Source of the DNA: Desulfobacterales bacterium
GTDB taxonomy: Bacteria; Desulfobacterota; Desulfobacteria; Desulfobacterales; JAFDCJ01
Length of the DNA stretch: 26,251 bases
Direction of reading: 5' to 3'
NCBI GenBank assembly: GCA_029932495.1
Contig: JAOZPY010000003.1
Coordinates: forward strand, 1 to 26,251
Shown in pieces: positions 23,000-26,251 of this stretch. Every line of letters starts with the position of its first letter. Position 1 is the first letter of the stretch. Position numbers and translations under genes: made by a program. A model generated the notes under the pieces. That model was not told the DNA's origin, searched no databases, and saw nothing but the letters and a program-made list of their open reading frames with translations.

Positions 23000-25408
23000 A
23001 TGCTGGATACGACCATTACCCTGTCATCGGCCGGCACGCTGTGCGTGGCAATGATGGCTTTGTTTTTCTTTGTTTTCCAGGGCTGGATTCACCTGAAAAT
23101 CAAGACGTTTGCCTGGAGCAGATGGGGGGCGGCACTATCGCTTTGCGCGTTTTTTTACGCGACGGCAGTTTTTGTGCAGTTCAACACTCCGGCCGGTGCG
23201 ATCAATCACGTCAGCGAACTGATCCAGTATTCCACCTTCGTGCTGCTGGTGCACGCCCTTTACGGGTTTACCTTTGCCTTTCTCGGTATGGACGCCAGAC
23301 GGTATCACCAAGTTGCCGGGCCTTTTCATGTCAGTTTGCTGGTTTTGCTATGGTCCACCCACCTAGTGGTGACCGATGGGTTTGTCCACCGCAGTTTTTT
23401 CTGGCTCAAAAACCCCTATATTGAACCGCAGATGGGCATTCTGGGCCCTTTCTACTTGATGTATTCCGCCCTGGCGGCCGCATGCTGCCTGATCTACTGG
23501 ATCCGCTATAAAAAGCACATATCCATGGGTGCCAATGCCTTTATTGTCGGTTTCATCCTGTGGGCGGTCCTGGGTATTCACGACACGATCGCCACGTTCG
23601 GCTTTCCAACGATCCAATTTTTAATGGAATACGGGTTTTTAGGATTTTCGATGGCGGTCATGTCCATCACCCTGAAAAAATACAGCGAGTTGTATGAAAT
23701 TGCGCAGGAGCGTAAAACAGCGCTGGAAAAAGCCAATGCCGAGCTGGAAACACGGGTCAGTGAAAGAACCATTGAACTGAAAAAAATCAATGCCGAATTG
23801 CGGACTGAAATTGAACAGCGCCAGTGGGTCAACACCGCCCTGAAAGAAAGTGAACAGCGCTTCCGCACGGTTTTTCACAACAGCCCGGACGCGGTAAACA
23901 TCAACCGCTTAAACGGTGAATTCGTGGAGATCAACGAGGCCTTCACTGTGCTGACCGGATATTCACGGGCCGATGTCCTTGGGCAATCATCCCAGAAAAT
24001 CAAAATCTGGCAAATTCCCGAAGATCGCGAAAAAATCGTCGACGCTCTCAACAAATACGGCTTTGTAGACAATATCGAATCACGTTTTCGTTGCAAAAAC
24101 GGCAAAATCAAACCCGGCTTGATTTCCGCACGCATCATCAACCTGAATGATGAGAACCATGTGCTGACCATCACCCGTGATATTTCCCGCTGGAAAAAAG
24201 TTGAAGAGGACAAAAAAAAGCTGGAATCAGAGCTCCAGCGGGCCCATAAGATGGAAGCCATCGGCACCCTTGCCGGCGGGGTCGCCCATGACCTGAACAA
24301 CATTTTATCAGGCATCGTCAGCTATCCGGACCTGCTTTTAATGGACCTGCCCGAGCAAAGCCCGTTGCATGCCCCTCTGGTGACCATCAAGCAGTCCGGT
24401 ATAAAAGCGGCTGCCATTGTACAGGATCTGCTCACCCTGGCACGCCGGGGGGTATCCATATCCGAAGTGGTCAATTTAAACCAGATCGTGACCGAACATC
24501 TGAAAAGCCCGGAGTTTGAAAAAATTAGAAATTTCCATCCCGGTCTTGAGGTTGAAACCGTGCTTGAAAAGGATCTGCTGAATATCTCAGGCTCCCCGGT
24601 ACACCTGTCCAAAACAGTGATGAATCTGGTTTCCAATGCGGCTGAGGCAATGCCCGACGGCGGTAAAATCGTCATATCCACCGCAAACCGCTACCTTGAC
24701 CAACCCATCGGGGGATATGACGAAATCGAAGAGGGTGATTTCGTCCTTTTGCAGGTATACGACACCGGCATCGGCATTCGCGATGAAGACAAGGAGCGTA
24801 TATTCGAGCCTTTTTATACCAAAAAAGTGATGGGCAGAAGCGGCACCGGCCTGGGCATGGCGGTAGTCTGGGGAACCGTCAAGGATCACAAGGGATATAT
24901 CGACTTGCAAAGCAGCGAAGGCTATGGAACGACTTTTACCCTCTATTTTCCCGTCACCCGTCAACCCCTGGCCGATGATCTGCCTCCGAAAACGCCGGCA
25001 GAAACCAGCGGACATGGCGAAACCATCCTGGTCGTCGATGATATTGATGAACAGCGGCAGATCGCCAGCCGGATCCTTGAAAAACTGGGCTACCGCGTCG
25101 AGGCCGTTGCCAGCGGCGAAAAGGCGATTGAATACGTGCAGCAAAAACCCACCGACCTGATCGTCCTTGACATGATCATGGATCCCGGCATCGACGGCCT
25201 GGAGACCTTCAAACGAATCCTCAAAATCAATCCCCGGCAAAAAACGATTATTGCCAGCGGTTTTTCAGAGACCTGGCGGGTTAAGGAAGCCCAACGCCTG
25301 GGGGCCGGCGCTTATATTAAAAAACCCTATACCATCGAAAAAATCGGGCAGGCCGTCAGTGCTGAACTGGGCAACCAGCAGGCAGCCGTCAGCCTGTCCG
25401 CTTTATAG
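23000..25408 (+). CDS. Membrane hybrid sensor histidine kinase (7TM-PAS-HisKA-HATPase-REC)
   Basis: This 802-residue inner-membrane signalling protein has about seven hydrophobic segments in residues 1-225, then a coiled coil (about 228-285), a PAS domain (about 288-400, ending TITRDISRWKK), a dimerisation/phosphotransfer domain with GTLAGGVAHDLNNILSG (His430), an HATPase domain with the VSNAAEAM N-box, DTGIGI and SGTGLGMAVV G-boxes, and a C-terminal receiver (TILVVDDIDE at about 676-685; phospho-acceptor Asp724 in VLDMIMDPG; Lys in IKKPYT). No separate response regulator or output domain is adjacent, so the receiver may be a phosphate sink or pass phosphate to a distant partner. The start is the ATG at 23000, with AAGGAT upstream. 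It ends 15 nt from the convergent exporter gene. Confidence 0.93.
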   Translation: MLDTTITLSSAGTLCVAMMALFFFVFQGWIHLKIKTFAWSRWGAALSLCAFFYATAVFVQFNTPAGAINHVSELIQYSTFVLLVHALYGFTFAFLGMDARRYHQVAGPFHVSLLVLLWSTHLVVTDGFVHRSFFWLKNPYIEPQMGILGPFYLMYSALAAACCLIYWIRYKKHISMGANAFIVGFILWAVLGIHDTIATFGFPTIQFLMEYGFLGFSMAVMSITLKKYSELYEIAQERKTALEKANAELETRVSERTIELKKINAELRTEIEQRQWVNTALKESEQRFRTVFHNSPDAVNINRLNGEFVEINEAFTVLTGYSRADVLGQSSQKIKIWQIPEDREKIVDALNKYGFVDNIESRFRCKNGKIKPGLISARIINLNDENHVLTITRDISRWKKVEEDKKKLESELQRAHKMEAIGTLAGGVAHDLNNILSGIVSYPDLLLMDLPEQSPLHAPLVTIKQSGIKAAAIVQDLLTLARRGVSISEVVNLNQIVTEHLKSPEFEKIRNFHPGLEVETVLEKDLLNISGSPVHLSKTVMNLVSNAAEAMPDGGKIVISTANRYLDQPIGGYDEIEEGDFVLLQVYDTGIGIRDEDKERIFEPFYTKKVMGRSGTGLGMAVVWGTVKDHKGYIDLQSSEGYGTTFTLYFPVTRQPLADDLPPKTPAETSGHGETILVVDDIDEQRQIASRILEKLGYRVEAVASGEKAIEYVQQKPTDLIVLDMIMDPGIDGLETFKRILKINPRQKTIIASGFSETWRVKEAQRLGAGAYIKKPYTIEKIGQAVSAELGNQQAAVSLSAL

Positions 25409-25423
25409 GTACCGCATTGTAAT

Positions 25424-26251
25424 TTAAAATTTTGCTGGCTGCTGACTGCGCTGAAGCAAAATGATAGAAGCGATCACCAGCACACCTCCCAGGATCTGCA
25501 GATGCCCCAAAGCCTCCCCCAGGAAGATAAAAGAGATCCCGGCAGCGGTTATGGGTTCCAGTGTTGCAGTAATGCTGGCATGGGTGGAGCGAATCCGGCT
25601 GATGCCTTCGAAATAAAAGCCGAACGGCAGGATGGTGCCAAATATACCGATAAAAAAAATCCACCCCCATTCAACGGCACTGTAATCATGCCGGAAAGCT
25701 TCCAGAGGAGAATGCAATACATTCCACAGAGCAGCCGCAAAGAGCATCGCATAAAACAGCACGGTCCAGGGATTGTAAGACCGCATCCCGTATTCACTCA
25801 AAACAGAATAGGTGGCAAAAGCAAGGGCGGCGCAAATACCGCCAATGATTCCCGGCCGGTTCACACTCAGCAAATCGACGTTATAGGCCCCGACCACCAG
25901 AAAACATCCCACCAGGGTTCCGCCAATCGCCAGCACCGTTGCCCACCGCAAACGTTCATGCCGACAGAGCACCACATATAAGGCCACAAAAACCGGCCCA
26001 GTATAATGCAGCAGGATCGCCGTCGCCACATTGATCTTACTGATGGTAAAAAGATAGAAAAACTGTGCAGCCCCGATACCGCAAGTTCCCAACAAAAAAA
26101 AATAAAAAATGTCTTTAGCGGCGATTTTCATTATGGACCCGCCCCGCAAGGACAGCCAGATAAAAAGACCTGCAAATGAAATGCTCGTGCGCAGCTGCAC
26201 CAACTGGAATGCCGAAAGGCCATGGTTGAACAGGTACTTTGAAGCGGTCCC
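25424..26251 (-). CDS. EamA/DMT-family transporter, N-terminus beyond the window
   Basis: This inner-membrane drug/metabolite transporter-type protein has 275 readable residues and two EamA repeats with about nine visible hydrophobic helices. The first repeat ends near HYTGPVFVALYVVLCRHERLRW, and the second has EYGMRSYNPWTVLFYAMLFAA and ends SIRSTHASITATLEPITAAGISFIFLGEALGHLQILGGVLVIASIILL-like sequence (RIRSTHASITATLEPITA is the typical signature). The frame stays open to the window edge and reads SKYLFNHGLSAFQL, which normally follows the first helix. The true start is therefore upstream, with only some 20-25 residues missing. A TTG inside the window is not the start. The exported compound is unknown, often an amino acid or metabolite. 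Confidence 0.9.
   Translation of the reverse strand, partial: GTASKYLFNHGLSAFQLVQLRTSISFAGLFIWLSLRGGSIMKIAAKDIFYFFLLGTCGIGAAQFFYLFTISKINVATAILLHYTGPVFVALYVVLCRHERLRWATVLAIGGTLVGCFLVVGAYNVDLLSVNRPGIIGGICAALAFATYSVLSEYGMRSYNPWTVLFYAMLFAAALWNVLHSPLEAFRHDYSAVEWGWIFFIGIFGTILPFGFYFEGISRIRSTHASITATLEPITAAGISFIFLGEALGHLQILGGVLVIASIILLQRSQQPAKF

Overview
The window looks like a chromosomal stretch from an anaerobic deltaproteobacterium (Desulfobacterota, Desulfobacterales-like). This is inferred from an indolepyruvate:ferredoxin oxidoreductase pair, DUF2148 iron-sulfur proteins, a DsrE2-like protein, TrpB2, a periplasmic TRAP transporter, sigma-54 control and many CoA-ester enzymes. No 16S rRNA or other taxonomic anchor is present, so the placement is an inference.

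Region 1 (about 1-10420, minus strand) is one long co-directional cluster. Read in the direction of transcription it encodes: an SCP2-like carrier (9941-10342), a probable 37-residue ORF (9809-9922), two adjacent DUF2148 Fe-S proteins, a PaaK-type acyl/aryl-CoA ligase, an SCPx-type thiolase, two amidohydrolase-fold proteins lacking the usual metal ligands, a complete DctP-DctQ-DctM TRAP importer, and the first 12 codons of an NAD(P)-binding epimerase/dehydrogenase cut by the window edge. The layout suggests uptake of an organic acid, CoA activation and thiolase-type C-C bond chemistry on a substrate that cannot be named from sequence alone.

Region 2 (about 10343-14504) is the control section. 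A 1040-residue sigma-54 activator (TPR-rich sensor, GAF, AAA+, Fis-type HTH, no receiver domain) is divergent from a cysteine-free DsrE2-like gene. Both that gene and the Region 1 cluster have a clear -24/-12 promoter. Each promoter has a 12-N15-12 inverted repeat starting exactly 87 bp upstream of the promoter element. This is the strongest new observation in the window: a two-promoter regulon of the neighbouring activator.

Region 3 (14518-20518, minus strand) carries trpB2, a small Cys-rich ORF, serA, iorA and iorB. These concern serine, tryptophan and aryl-pyruvate metabolism.

Region 4 (20634-26251) has a fused 3-hydroxyacyl-CoA dehydrogenase/enoyl-CoA hydratase with the dehydrogenase domain first. 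It lies behind a sigma-70-like promoter overlapped by a perfect 15-bp palindrome and ends in a strong intrinsic terminator. It is followed by a membrane hybrid histidine kinase and, convergent with it, an EamA/DMT exporter cut by the window edge. No tRNA, rRNA, CRISPR array, insertion sequence or prophage gene was seen, and no gene-free stretch exceeds 300 bases.
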